NCBI GenBank assembly: GCA_002803225.1
Contig: NXFV01000390.1
Coordinates: forward strand, 23,191 to 87,190
Reading direction: 5' to 3'
Origin: Gamarada debralockiae
Lineage: Eukaryota; Ascomycota; Leotiomycetes; Helotiales; Hyphodiscaceae
DNA: 64,000 nt
In this document: positions 21,819-34,111 of the stretch, one piece after another
Layout of the letters: each line of letters starts with the position of its first letter
How positions within the stretch are numbered: position 1 is the first letter of the stretch
Notes under the pieces: generated by a model
Databases searched by the model: none
The model's input: the letters and a program-made list of their open reading frames with translations, nothing else
What the model was told of the DNA's origin: nothing
Made by a program: the position numbers and the translations under genes

Positions 21819-22667
21819 TCGAGGTAAAAATCAAGGGCCTTGGCACTTTCTAATCGTTGGGTTGGATTTTCTAACCTGTGGAATAACCCTCTTATAACTC
21901 AACCAAATTTATTTATTTTAACTATTTCTTTTAGACTATGATTATATGAGTTAATGCGATCAATTCGCACTATTCGAAGATTAGTAGAAGGGCTTGGTTG
22001 CAAAGTTATAATTTCGAAGGGGCGTTGCAAAAAAATTAGGCGCTGCGCAGCGGATTTTCGAAAAAAAATTGACACTACAGTATTATGCAAGCGACAATTA
22101 TCTCCAGCCACATCGATCGGCAAATAATTGTTCAACGGCCAGCACCAAACAACCTGGTTCGAATTGCCCCTCCTTTGCTCGCATGCAGCTTCTCTGTTCG
22201 TCCCGCTCTTAAAGGAATCTTCCGCAATTTTCCAATTTGACTCGTGCATGTGCTGGAAAATCACTTCTCGCAATTCGAATCTATAACGACCCTTTGTAAA
22301 AACTCCGACTGGTTCTTTCGTGAAGTGGAGAGTGGAGAGATCTCAAGTATTTGAATAGAAAACTCCTTCCTAGCAAAATTCGAAACCTTATCGGAGACCC
22401 TTCTTTATTAACTTCCGCCTCCCCACAACTGGTGGCCGTCTGCAGCTCTTCTCTTCTGATTGCTAACTCCGCTGCTCGCAATTTTTAAGGAAATCTGCGT
22501 ACATTCTTACGTCTCGTTTCCACCTGAAGATATCCACATCCCACGCGCACCGCTGGTACCCGAGCGAGTACAAAGTTCTAAGGAGCCGCCGCGACGTACG
22601 CATAAAAGGGTCGAATTTCAGCGATTGTGCCTTGCGGGAAAGTCTGCAAGAAGGATAACGAGGAGAA

Positions 22668-24169
22668 ATGAAGTACGGAGAAACATTCCAAGCGCAATCT
22701 GTGCCACAATGGGCGCCATGTGAGTTTGAAACATTCCTGTCATTCCTGTGAGACGTCATGACGCAGAAATACCAAGTACTGATCTTATCTTCCGTCAGAC
22801 AATGTCGATTATAACGAACTCAAGAACCTGATCAAGGTCAACACCACGAAAGATCAGGCCCAAGCCATTGCGATTCCCGGACATGTAGATACTGCGTTGG
22901 CGAAGTTCGAGGACTTGTTCTTTAATGAATTGTCCAATCAACACGACCGAGTCGATCTCTTTGTCTCGAGCAAGGCTGATGAAGTTGGACGTCGCCTCGA
23001 AAGCTATCAAAGAGACTTCCTGCGATTGCGTGCGCGATGCGAATATAACAATGGCAAGCCGATGTCCCAGAAGAGACGAGAGAAGTTCGCCAGATACGAC
23101 AACCAAATAACCAAGTGAGTGGGATACTCAGCATCGAGGTTAGGAGCTGTGAATTTGACCATCTCTAGGTGCGGCGAAGATGCAAAGGCACTGCAACGAT
23201 TCGTCGATGCCCAGCGTACAGCATTCCGAAAGATCTTGAAGAAGTATAGGGTATGCCAGACACTCCGCATTATGCAAAAGAAGAATGCTGATCGTGTATT
23301 AGAAATGGACCGGATCACGATCCCTGAGTGAAAGATTCAACAGCGAAGTCTTGGGCGATCCCAAGAGCTTCACCCGACGTGATTTCGAGCCTCTTCTCTC
23401 TAAATACAACGACCTTATCACCAATGTCCGAGCATATACACCCAACATGAGCGAACCCACGACACCACGTACAAGCTCACGTCGAGCAAGTGTGCAACCA
23501 ATTCAACAGTCGCCGCAAACATATTGGAATGAATACGATGATGGGAGTGAGGCGGAGCACGAGGTATACATGATATATGTGGATCCAGGTGCTGAATCGA
23601 CATTCCCAGGCGCAAAGACAATTTCATTCCTATTCTCCAAAGCGATGGTGCCAATGGAGAAAGTCAAGGGATGGCTGAGTCCGCCATCTTCATCTGCTGA
23701 GCGAAGGCCACTGATCGGGAACGGCAACAGGACCAGTGGCTACTTCACTGAGCAGAACGAGACAGACGCCGATGACGACGCCTATGCATCATCTAGCGAC
23801 TTTCCTACTGGCTACGCTACACATTATGCTACCTTCCCCAGCATCAATGATCAGAAGTTCGTCCGAGAACGAAAAAGGATCGTCTCCCGAGGAATCATTG
23901 GAGCATTTGCAGCCTCCATTCTCCTTATGTCGATTGCTAGCATTCTTGTAGCCACTGGCAAACACAAGCTTCGAGCTGAGGTTGATGCGGGAGTATTCAC
24001 GGGCGTTGCTGCAAGCCTGTTCTTCGCTACCATGGCATTCGCGGGGATGCTCTACGAGCTTGATAAGATTGGCGCGATTTATCGATGGAGTGTTATTTTC
24101 GCATTCGTCATTATCTGCGTTTTGAATTCGTTTATCATGATGATAGCTCTTGGGGACACAAGACTCTGA
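22668..24169 (+). CDS. SPX-domain membrane protein with C-terminal three-helix (Vtc1-like) region
   Basis: Four exons, 22668-22719, 22799-23114, 23169-23250 and 23303-24169, 438 aa. The spliced N-terminus MKYGETFQAQSVPQWAPYNV continues DYNELKNLIK, the start of an SPX domain. It extends through FEDLFFNELSNQHDRVDLFV and ALQRFVDAQRTAFRKILKKY to RRDFEPLLSKYNDL. SPX domains bind inositol pyrophosphates and report phosphate status. A Ser-rich linker follows. The C-terminus has three hydrophobic helices (IIGAFAASILLMSIASILVA, VFTGVAASLFFATMAFAGML, VIFAFVIICVLNSFIMMIAL), similar in layout to Vtc1. It has no polyphosphate polymerase core, so it is not Vtc2-4; the nearest concept is yeast Vtc5, though this protein is about half that length. 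Probable role: phosphate-responsive regulator at the vacuole (inferred). Confidence 0.82.
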
Positions 24170-24612
24170 GTGCCGAAAAGCACGGCGTAGATACGAAGCC
24201 TCAAATTTCGGAAATCAAAAAGCATAGCGTAGATATGAATGGAGAGCGGGCGAAGCGGTCGGTTACATACAAATTGCGAGTGCGTTCAGGACCTTCGTGG
24301 GCATGTGTCCATGAAGTGGCTACATAGTTCCTGAGCGTGGTGTTCATACTTGAGTTTCGGAGTTTTCATTTACTTGCATAGCGCAAGGGATCGTGGGTTG
24401 TGGTTTCTTGGCGTCTCCATGGGTAGAAAGGCCCAGATTGAACGACTTAATGCCCACAGAGTACTTAGATCCGGATCTGTATATAGCGGCGCTGGGGCCG
24501 ATGGCCTTCAAAATCAAAATCGAGCTTGCTTCATACTGCATTTCTTCGTTCAAGTGACTTTCAAATTTATCGCTAAATCTATCTGCCCATTTTCCTAAGC
24601 CCTTTCCTAATT
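24170..24612. other. Convergent 3' intergenic region
   Basis: The 3' flanks of the SPX gene and the SDR gene. Nothing else seen. Confidence 0.5.
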
Positions 24613-25496
24613 CTAAGAACCAACCTGGACGCCACCATTAGGATGCAAGCTCTGCCCCGAAATAAAACTACTATCCGGACTCGCCAAAAACACAAAACAA
24701 GTTGCAACCTCAACCGGCTGTCCCGGTCTGCCCATCGGACTCGTGAACTGCTCTTGCGCGTCATCATTCATAGTCGCAGGAATGAGCGGCGTCCAGATAG
24801 GTCCTGGACACACGGCATTGACTCTGATACCTTTCTCAATCTGCTGGTTTGAGAGTGCTCGCGTGAAAGCAACAATGGCGCCTTTAGTGGAAGTGTAATC
24901 GAGGAGGTCGGGTCGACCGATATAGGGGTTCACGGAGGCGCAGGTAATGATTGTGTCTCCGCGCTTCATCTTGGGAAGGGCATATTTGGAGAGGTAGAAG
25001 AAGGGGTGGATGTTTGTTGCGAAGGTGTCGAGCCATTGGTCTCTTTTTACTTCTATCAGTCCTTATTCCTTCGACCGAAATGGGGGAGAGAGAAACGAAG
25101 GACTTACTCGCTCAGTTCCGAAATATCATTCTTCATCATCTGCGTCCCATGGTTCAAAACCAAGATATTGATAGTCCTCATATTCTGATGAGCCTTCTCA
25201 ACCACCTCCTTGCAATCTTTCTGGTGTCTCAGATCTGCTCGCAGCAAATGCACTTTCCCTCCCTTCTTCTCTACCAACTGCAGTGTTTCCTGTGCATCTT
25301 TTTCTTCCCCATGTGTGTATACGATAGTGGATTCGGCTCCCTCCATTGCATATAGGATGGCTACTGCGCGTCCAATGCCGCTGTCGCCGCCAGTGATCAG
25401 AGCTTTTAATCCTGCAAGCTTGCCGGCTGCTTTGTAGGGTTGGTAGCCTCCGTCTGCGGCTGGGAGTTGGTCGTTCACCGGATCTGGACCGGCCAT
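24613..25496 (-). CDS. Short-chain dehydrogenase/reductase (general-stress type)
   Basis: Two exons, 25496-25108 and 25042-24613, 272 aa. The N-terminal extension (MAGPDPVNDQLPAADGGYQP) precedes a Rossmann fold with ALITGGDSGIGRAVAILYA as the nucleotide-binding loop. The NNAG position reads LNHGT. The catalytic set is Ser166 (CASVNPY), Tyr179 and Lys183 (DYTSTKG). RVNAVCPGPIWTPL and the C-terminal SPDSSFISGQSLHPNGG are typical of bacterial YdaD/GSP39-like and plant/fungal glucose-ribitol dehydrogenase homologues. The intron has GTAAGT and an AAAAG acceptor; splicing gives LSEDQWLDTFATNIHPFFYL, in register with the family. The natural substrate cannot be read from sequence; cofactor is probably NAD(P)H. 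It is convergent with the SPX gene, with no evident functional link. Confidence 0.88.
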
Positions 25497-27285
25497 TCTG
25501 TTTTGTTTGCCGGGTGCAAATTGGTGGGAGATCGGGACTTCATGCCCTGTTTTTTGTTACTTTTATTTCGTTTGAACGAAGACATGCCTTGCAAGGCAGG
25601 CGAGGTGAGCCTCACCCTTTTCGAATTGAGACTTATTTTCTCCATCTCTGTGAGTAGCCATTTTGTCGTTTGTTAGATATTACAATATTGAATCTTTCTG
25701 AGATTCCTCGTCAATTGACAATTAACAATTTATGAAAGAAGGAAAGCAAATTAGAGGCCAATTCACGTAGTATCTTATAGTGCTTCTGCCAATTTCGGAA
25801 GACGTAACGATGAAAAGGCCCAAAACAGACGTCAGTTCTAGGCTCCTACTTAGGATCAGTTACTCCGGAGTCAAAAATGCAAACAGGCTTATTAGAGATC
25901 GGGTGATCAATGAAAGGGTCCATTATTCTCCCAAAGGGTCTCGACTCCCGAATAGAATTATCATGATGTATTTGAACGTTGCGCTAAACGTCAGAGCTCT
26001 TGAAGGAGCTTTGGTGGGGCATGATACGTTTTCGAATTGCCATAGCGTCGGAGGAACCCTTTTACCCCTCCTCAACAAACAGATACAAATATTTGCATTG
26101 CCCTCATCAAACAATTCTTCAAATATGAATTTGAAGTCTTGCGCCGTGAGTGTCTCTGTCTTCTGTTTTCATTAAGATTCTCGTTTTCTCAAAAGCACAA
26201 ACGCTGCGGGTGCCGGCTTTCAATTCTTCCCTAATACGGAGTACTCTGTAATCTTACAAGAGTCATAGATATAGAAAGCAGCTAGCTTCAAGCTCAATAG
26301 CTCGGGTATTGTCTTTCACTTTTTACAGTGTCAATTCGTCAGTGTATCATACCTCTTTTGAACTTTCACTCCTCTTCTTTCCTGTCTTACTTACCTTTGG
26401 ACTTCTTGTCCACTCACCACTCGACTTGGTATCTCCCCGCACTTAAGTGGCAAAAGGAGAAGTACCTCCTTAAATCACGAGCAGCGAATAATATGAGAGG
26501 AAAATATTTGTGAGGTCTCTCGATAAGCCCCCTATCAAATCATCGAAGAGGTCGGATCTTCGATGGCGATGACGTCACTGGAGTTCGAGGGACGTGGTGT
26601 CTCTTTGTGGCTTGAGTTTTGGTTACCCCACCATGTCAGCCTGACGTCATGCTTCAAGGCACCATCCTTTGAAACAAAATCCGCAAAATCCAGGGTCCTC
26701 ACTGTGGCTGATCGGGAATGTGTCCCGAAACCCACCAATTAACAGAACATTAGGACAATTCTTCCATCAGCCAAGCAATTCGTGATTTTTTGACCCCTGC
26801 TCCTGAGTCCTGCCTTGATTGGGAGCACACACGATCACCCAGTATGTACAACGCTCAAACTCGTGACATCCACCACCACCTCTCAACATTGCTGAGCAGG
26901 TTTCATTGGTGGGCAGGTTGCATCTGGTTATCACAGCTCTGATTTGACGTCTCAGACTGGGATAAAGTTATTCACGATAATCAGCCCCAGTTCAGGGTCT
27001 AACTCCATAAGAAGTAATGATGCGTTCCACTCGTCATATCTCCAGCATCTTATCGTTAATAACAAGTTTGAGGCGTTCTCTCCTCCTATCAGAACTTTAA
27101 AAATCCCTTCCTTTAGCCTCTTCATGAACTGCAAATCTCTATATATCCCACCATGTCCAGCTCTCAACGACTTTCAATCCACTAACAACTTTACCTCCAA
27201 GGACACTATCAAGCTTCATACCAACACATCAACACATCAACCAAACAACCCATCAGCCAAATACCAACCTAACCAAGATATCAAT
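25497..27285. other. Intergenic region, 1.8 kb
   Basis: Upstream sequence of both the SDR gene (minus) and the small basic protein gene (plus). A TACGGAGTAC palindrome lies near 26230, a motif seen commonly in ascomycete intergenic DNA. No coding signal recognised. Confidence 0.45.
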
Positions 27286-27714
27286 ATGCATATGCGCACC
27301 AGACGTAACAACATGGTCGAGACCAGAACGACCAAGCCGACTCTCATGACCCGTCTTCGAGGCCCCAACGCGAATACAAGAACGACGAAGACGACTACCA
27401 AGGTCGAGCCCCGTGCTGGTTATAATGCTGGCATCGGCCACACCAACAACACAACCACCACTCGAGGATCGAGATGGGGACGAAGCCGACGCACTGCGGA
27501 GCCGGTCGTTCACCATAGACGACATGCATCGATCGGAGATAAGATTAGCGGAGCGATGTTGAAACTCAAGGGATCCCTTACGCACCGTCCTGGTGTCAAG
27601 GTACATTCTCCCTGACTCCGTTATGCTTTGGACTTGAAACTAATTAATACACAGGCTGCTGGAACCAGACGCATGCACGGAACCGATGGACGTGGAAGTC
27701 GTCGTGTCTACTAG
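27286..27714 (+). CDS. Small basic conserved-type protein, function unknown
   Basis: Two exons, 27286-27600 and 27655-27714, 124 aa. The intron has a GTACAT donor, an ACTAAT branch-like motif and an ACAG acceptor. The N-terminal half is Thr/Arg/Asn-rich. The C-terminal part is the most protein-like: HHRRHASIGDKISGAMLKLK, then GSLTHRPGVKAAGTRRMHGT, ending DGRGSRRVY. The intron falls inside this block, and the spliced frame continues the pattern. That arrangement argues that the block is a real conserved module. I believe I have seen similar C-termini in other ascomycete hypothetical proteins, possibly stress-related, but I cannot name a family. Upstream in-frame codons back to 26944 look like 5' leader. 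Strongly positive charge would suit a nucleic-acid or membrane-surface role. Confidence 0.65.
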
Positions 27715-28260
27715 ATTATATGGGAAGGATGCATTGTACGATTATGGCGAGATATCCGGTTGAATGACCACGAGCGATGAATGGAATTTTGATGTATTAT
27801 TATTTGCAAGTAGCCAGCGAGCTCTAGTGACATTATGTCTCAATGCTTTCTGTGCTCCTGCTTCATACTTGTACAACGTGACCGAGACGTGCAATGGGAA
27901 ACAAATTAGACGCCGGCAACATGAGTACGAAAAGAAAGGGCAAAAAGAGAAAGTGGCTCCGCTGCAAGTATTCAGTAACCATGTCAACATCAAAAACGAA
28001 TCTCTCAGCAACAACCCAGATCGAACCCCCCTCATGCAAATATCAATTGCACCCAGGCACATCCTCACTGAACTCGTTTCAGAAACAGATTAAGATCATC
28101 CTTGTGACGGTTATCAGTCAGATCAGGCCCAACAGCGACTTCGAAACAAAGCGACCCGCATGCAAATGCCGATTGTAAAGCACAATCTCGCTGCAAATCG
28201 TAGCATCGTAACGTCCATCGTGACTCAAACATCAGAAACAACTCGAAAGACCAATACAGG
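27715..28260. other. Convergent 3' intergenic region
   Basis: The 3' flanks of the small basic protein gene and the 699-aa protein gene. Short open frames on both strands are not convincing. Confidence 0.45.
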
Positions 28261-30590
28261 TCAAGCCTTCTTCATACCTATTTCGTAAGCAGATTTGTCC
28301 CATTGCAACTCGTCGATATCCATGGCAGTACCATTGATAATATCATCTCGCAGAGAGAATCGATTGTCTCGCGCCTCTGGTCTTGGTCTGATATTAGTCG
28401 TATCTGGAGGTCTAGGGATCATAGACTTCTGGCCATTAGGACGTCTGGAGATGTCGGGCATGGAAACACCGGATCTAGGCAACTCAGGGTTCGCGAAAAG
28501 GCCGAGGCCCATCCTCTCTTCGATTGCTTTTGCTTGCTCTTTAACTTTCTGGTTAGGACCCTTCGGTGCTAGAAGCTTTAGGACGGGGAAAGGGCTACCG
28601 ACATCTGCGGAAACTTCTTCATGGGCTTCAGATGGCTGGGAAATGACAAGAATTTCGGAGGTACCGAAAGCTGGATGCTCTTTCATGGCTTTTTCCAATC
28701 CTTCTAGCTCTACCTTGCTTGGCGATGGGTGCTTCTTCTTTCTCTTGGAATGACATTTGAACAGCTCTCCATCGTTGGCTTGTGAACTCTCTCTCTTGAC
28801 ACCATCCCCCGAAGGCTTGTCTGTCTGGTTCGTGGCGGGTGTAGAGTCAATGTCCATGTCAGAGGGCCCCATGCTCGACGTGTCAGGATCAAACGAGGAC
28901 CGGGAGTGGGCAGGTACGTTTCTAAGAGTTCTTCTCCCATCTTCTGCAAGTGTTGGCTCTAGGCGAATCCGAGGGGTTGATTGGGCAAGTGGACTTGAAG
29001 AGAAGAGAGCATCGAAGCTTGTATCACAGGGTAGAGGAGAGCTTTTGAGCTTCTCCCCCCGTGGCAATGACTCCCCGGAACTTTGTGGTCGGCTTGTTGG
29101 CAAGTCAGGAATGGTTTCAGCACTGGGGTCAATGGACATATCATCCTTGAGAGAAAGCTCGAAGTTAGTAGGAGTTCGTGTGATACTACTCGATCCTAGT
29201 CGCTCGGAGAAGGGATCCGTTAAGTTGGACTTTCTGCTGCGGATAGACCGACCGTCATCTGCTACGGGCTTGCGGGGAACATTGCCATGACCAGTCATTT
29301 GGGCGACTTTGATCTTCTTGAAGTTGTCACCTAGGAAGAAAACATAATTTAGTGACGGCTCCAGAATATGCAATCGAGACTTGATATCATCTTACCTTCG
29401 TTCAATCTAATTTCCATGGCAGAGACACACTGCGAGAGATTCTCCTCCTCGTGCAACTCATTGAGGGAGTTATCAAGAAGATGATCATCCCTGACAGGGT
29501 CATGAGGTTTTCTGACACTACGAGAGTTAAGACGATCATTGATTGCTGTCCGAACCTTCACGATGACCTTGTTGTCCTTGATACGTCGCTTCTTGGCGGG
29601 TACGAAGGGTCCTTGTAGGAGGTTGCCAGAAGAAGCATTGGACTTTAGAGCATTTGGAGCGGGCAGCATTGCCTGAATCTTGGCACTGTTTATGGCAGTC
29701 TGCGTTGTAGCCATGCTGTCCTCATTCCCAGATGTCCAAGGCGTGATTCTGACTGTTGAGACTTGTCGAGATTTGGTAGCATCTTTCTGGACATTGACTG
29801 CAGGCCCTGTATTGGAGACAGCATTCTTTAGGAGTACCGACTTTCTCTTGGAGGACTGTAAAGACTTCGGCGTTAGCAGGCTCGACAAGGAAAAAGTGTG
29901 AAAAAAAGGCAGGCTTGGTTAGTCCGGAATGATTTTTCCAATACAAAGCCAGTCTCTTGGAATGCGAATAACTCGCGAACTCGGAAGGACAGGAAATAAA
30001 TTGTTTCGAGAAATACATACTCGGCGAGGTATTGGGGACGTCGACTGCTCTACAGAAGTACCCAAGAACTGGGACGTGAAGTTCTCCGGCAGGTCGAAGC
30101 CGCCTAAGAATTGCGTCTCGTTGACCTTTCCGGCAGCAGTGAAAACAGGAGCGGTCTTCTGGGCCCAGGCATCATCTCTGTTGAACAACAATTTTGGAAG
30201 CTGAGGAAGATCCTTTTCGGCGGCCGAGTCTACACGCGTAATAGCCATGCGCTTGCTTGGGTCGAATATTACTGTGGTGTCGTCTAGTAGTATGCTTGCC
30301 ATCTCATCGATACTGTTGGTATGATGGGAGGAGATGGTGTTTCTGATGAGTGGACTGTGGGCAGTCGATAAAGAGGTGGAACCTTTAGAGTAGAAGAGAT
30401 TAGCTTCTATGAACGCAGTGCCCTGTTGACAAAGCGTCTGATGCGGCGGTAGAGGCTCGGCCTGGGTAGAGAAGGCATAGAAGTGCTGACCTCGTTTCTT
30501 GCTGGTCTTTGACCTCGACGTGGCGCTCGAGTCTTGAAGAGAGGAGAAAGAGGGAAGAATCGACTTCTTCCTCTTTCCGTAAGTCAACAT
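28261..30590 (-). CDS. Unrecognised 699-aa Ser-rich, probably nuclear protein
   Basis: Three exons, 30590-30021, 29855-29396 and 29330-28261; all junctions keep the frame (GTATGT/TTACAG and GTAAGA/CCTAG). The N-terminus MLTYGKRKKSILPSFSSLQD is basic. Mid-protein has NLS-like PAKKRRIKDNK and a short predicted helix (VIVKVRTAINDRLNS). The third exon is mostly disordered, with many Ser-Pro and Pro-Ser sites, a KRKKKHPSPSK patch, and a C-terminal acidic cluster (MDIDELQWDKSAYEIGMKK). I do not recognise the family. Composition suggests a regulated nuclear scaffold, perhaps chromosome- or cell-cycle-linked given the abundant potential phosphosites; this is speculation. It is divergent from HEM2 with about 1.9 kb between starts. 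Confidence 0.72.
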
Positions 30591-32497
30591 GGCGAATAAG
30601 TCGCGACCTTGAAAGGCCGGCTCCAGCCTATGCAGCTATTATGAAGTTGAAATGGAGGTTGGGAAATTGAATTGCCCGCGTGCAAGGTGAATTTGAGAGG
30701 ATGATGGTAAGGAAGCCGGAAGGTGAGACTGCGAATGGAGGAATTAGAAGAGCTAAAGAAGTTTGTTTGTTGGTGGAAAGTTGCCATGCGGCAGACGTGG
30801 GGCTACAGAAGTCCGGAGTGCTCTTTTTCGATTCAATTTTGCAGGTAGGTGCATCCATTGTCGAGCTGTCAAAACGAAAGGCAACCAAATGATTCTTGAT
30901 ATTGCTGCTGTATAATAATTTTATTGGACTATGGAAGTGCCACAAGGCCTTCACCAAAGAGACTTTACTATCCAGTCAAGCCATAGGGGAGCCTTTGAGG
31001 AGACTTTATGTTCTCGTCCTCCAAGCAGGCACGACTGGCGACCGCTTGCACCCCAAAGAAGACAACCCATTATCAAGCTTCTGCCAGCGTCCTGATAGGG
31101 AGGGGAACTGGACGCATTCCGACATGCTTCATAGAGAGGAGCCTTCAACATTACTGGATTCATCTGGAGTCATTTTTAGGTCCACGTGACAAAAAAGAGG
31201 TACCGCAGATGCCAAAGGACTCTGAGGCAATGCAGGTTCTGACAAACGAGATCTCGATCATTCCACTACAATAGCATTCGACATCCCCAGAAGACCCTTT
31301 CATTACCAGAGCGTTCCTTGAGACGTCGATACTGCACGTTGTTTATAAATGAGGAGGTTTTTTGTCCCAATTAACTGGCATGTCCTTCTGTGCCGACAAG
31401 GTCACAAAGAGGTTCTGATGCAGATCAATCTGGACAGTTATGGTGTTTGCAGTCTTTTGAATACAATTTTAGAGAAGCTATTACTCAGATGAGGTTCAAA
31501 TAACGTTCGCAAGCTCCAAAAGCGACAATAAGGAGAGGCTAGGAGCTCCACTACGATGCCCATTATCCCACGTTTTCCCGTGCTGACGATACGGTACAGC
31601 TCTGCGAACCTCAAAACCCCTTCCTACCCGGCAAAACGTGGCAGACACGTCAGGGCAAGCAAACTCGGTTCACCACCTCCGGCCTGTTACCACTTTACGC
31701 CGCTGGTGGTACGGCATTGATTGAAATACAAGACGTCAACGGCTTCACTTGCTTCATTAACGAAGGAAAGATGATTTGAACGACAGTAAGCTGTTGACGG
31801 CATATTCGAGTTCAATCGCTGAATCAGAGTAAGCACCTCAAGGCCGGGCCTTTCTGGAGGCCTGTCTGGAGTCCAAGTCGGTTGAAGTAGAAGGAACAGT
31901 TGTTCCATGGTCCATTTGATGCCCAGCATCATCTCCAAGTTCTGCCGGTGGGAGGTACTGCAGCTTAACATCTTCATGTATCCTTATTGTGGTCAACTGG
32001 ACTCTAATTTGGTTGTTGTGTGATTTTAAAGGATATGGCAAATCCTTGGAGGCCTTTGAGGTCCAGAATTCTCCCTCTTTGTCAGCATAGTCGCATTGTC
32101 TAAAGTGCCTTGATTGGCTCTTTCCTCAACCCGTCCCAGCCCCTCCGCACGGAGAAAAAAGCTTCGAACATTCAGACGTAGCCGATGTGTCGTCCGAATT
32201 GTTGCACAGATTGAAAACTTACTCTTATCCTACTCGAACAACTGTTCTCTTCTCAAGCAAACGCAACAATTTTTTAGTCTTTTCCTCGGGATAGTCTAGA
32301 TTCACCAATTGAATGACACGGATTCGTAAGATCGACGCTACTTTATCATCCTCGGCGACTCAGCACCCGGACGCCACTTACCTTCTCGGAACCGTGTTAT
32401 CTCACCGGCGTCACTTTTGGTTTCTTTTCTCCACACTTTCAATCGTCCTTCCGCGGTCCTTAACTACTGTCTACATTGCCCCTCAACTGCCGCAATC
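30591..32497. other. Intergenic region, 1.9 kb, between divergent genes
   Basis: Upstream DNA of the 699-aa protein gene and HEM2. Small open frames on both strands (for example 30628-30957 minus, 30896-31189 plus) show no domain. A CACGTG lies near 31182. No RNA gene recognised. Confidence 0.45.
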
Positions 32498-33707
<1,210 letters not shown>

Positions 33708-34111
33708 AGGTTATGACATTAATGGGCGTATGGTCTTGGGTGCGGGCGTACTGGTGAGGTTATACAGTGTTAGATAAAATTCAGTTAGGAATACCACCTT
33801 TTCAAAGACATAAGGAGAATATGAGTCTCTTGAAATCTGTATCACTCAATGCCCACGTATCAGATAATCCCAGGAATTCCACCTGCACTCAACATAATTT
33901 TTCGAGTCGGATGAACGGTGGGAACTTTTGCCTTTGAGGGGCCCTCCTTTCCGATTTTGCAGGGGGGATCCCGAAGCCGAGCTAAGACAGCCTTGCACCA
34001 TTGTGACTTGCAGATACTTAGCTTCAAGTCCATCAACACCATTCGGAACGAAATAATCATCCTCGGACGCGTCAATCTCACTGGCGGATCTCACACGAGG
34101 AGCTTCTCGCA
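33708..34111. other. Short intergenic region with an antisense open frame
   Basis: Between HEM2 and MCT1. The minus-strand open frame 33846-34145 (starting MALASQLQSASLREAPRV) overlaps the MCT1 start in antisense. It reads like a protein (RSASEIDASEDDYFVPNGV) but matches nothing I know, so it is not called as a gene. Confidence 0.35.

Larger units (their letters stand above)
18165..22667. other. Gene-poor region, 4.5 kb, with degenerate repeats
   Basis: No protein I recognise on either strand. Longer open frames (20891-21499 minus, 20230-20553 plus, 19434-19736 plus) lack domains. The segment holds a palindrome at 18398-18426, related inverted and direct repeats around 18830-19190, and an AT-rich stretch around 21640-22080. 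It looks like remnants of small non-coding elements. Confidence 0.5.

Noticed and set aside
22081..22180. Possible tRNA B-box (GGTTCGAAT-like) near 22156
   Set aside because: No matching A-box or cloverleaf could be formed upstream at the right distance.
26228..26238. TACGGAGTAC-type palindromes (also near 8927 and partial copies near 19870 and 20730)
   Set aside because: These short palindromes are common in ascomycete intergenic DNA and show no consistent spacing here.
28757..29290. 177-aa plus-strand open frame
   Set aside because: Antisense to exon 3 of the 699-aa protein; no domain.
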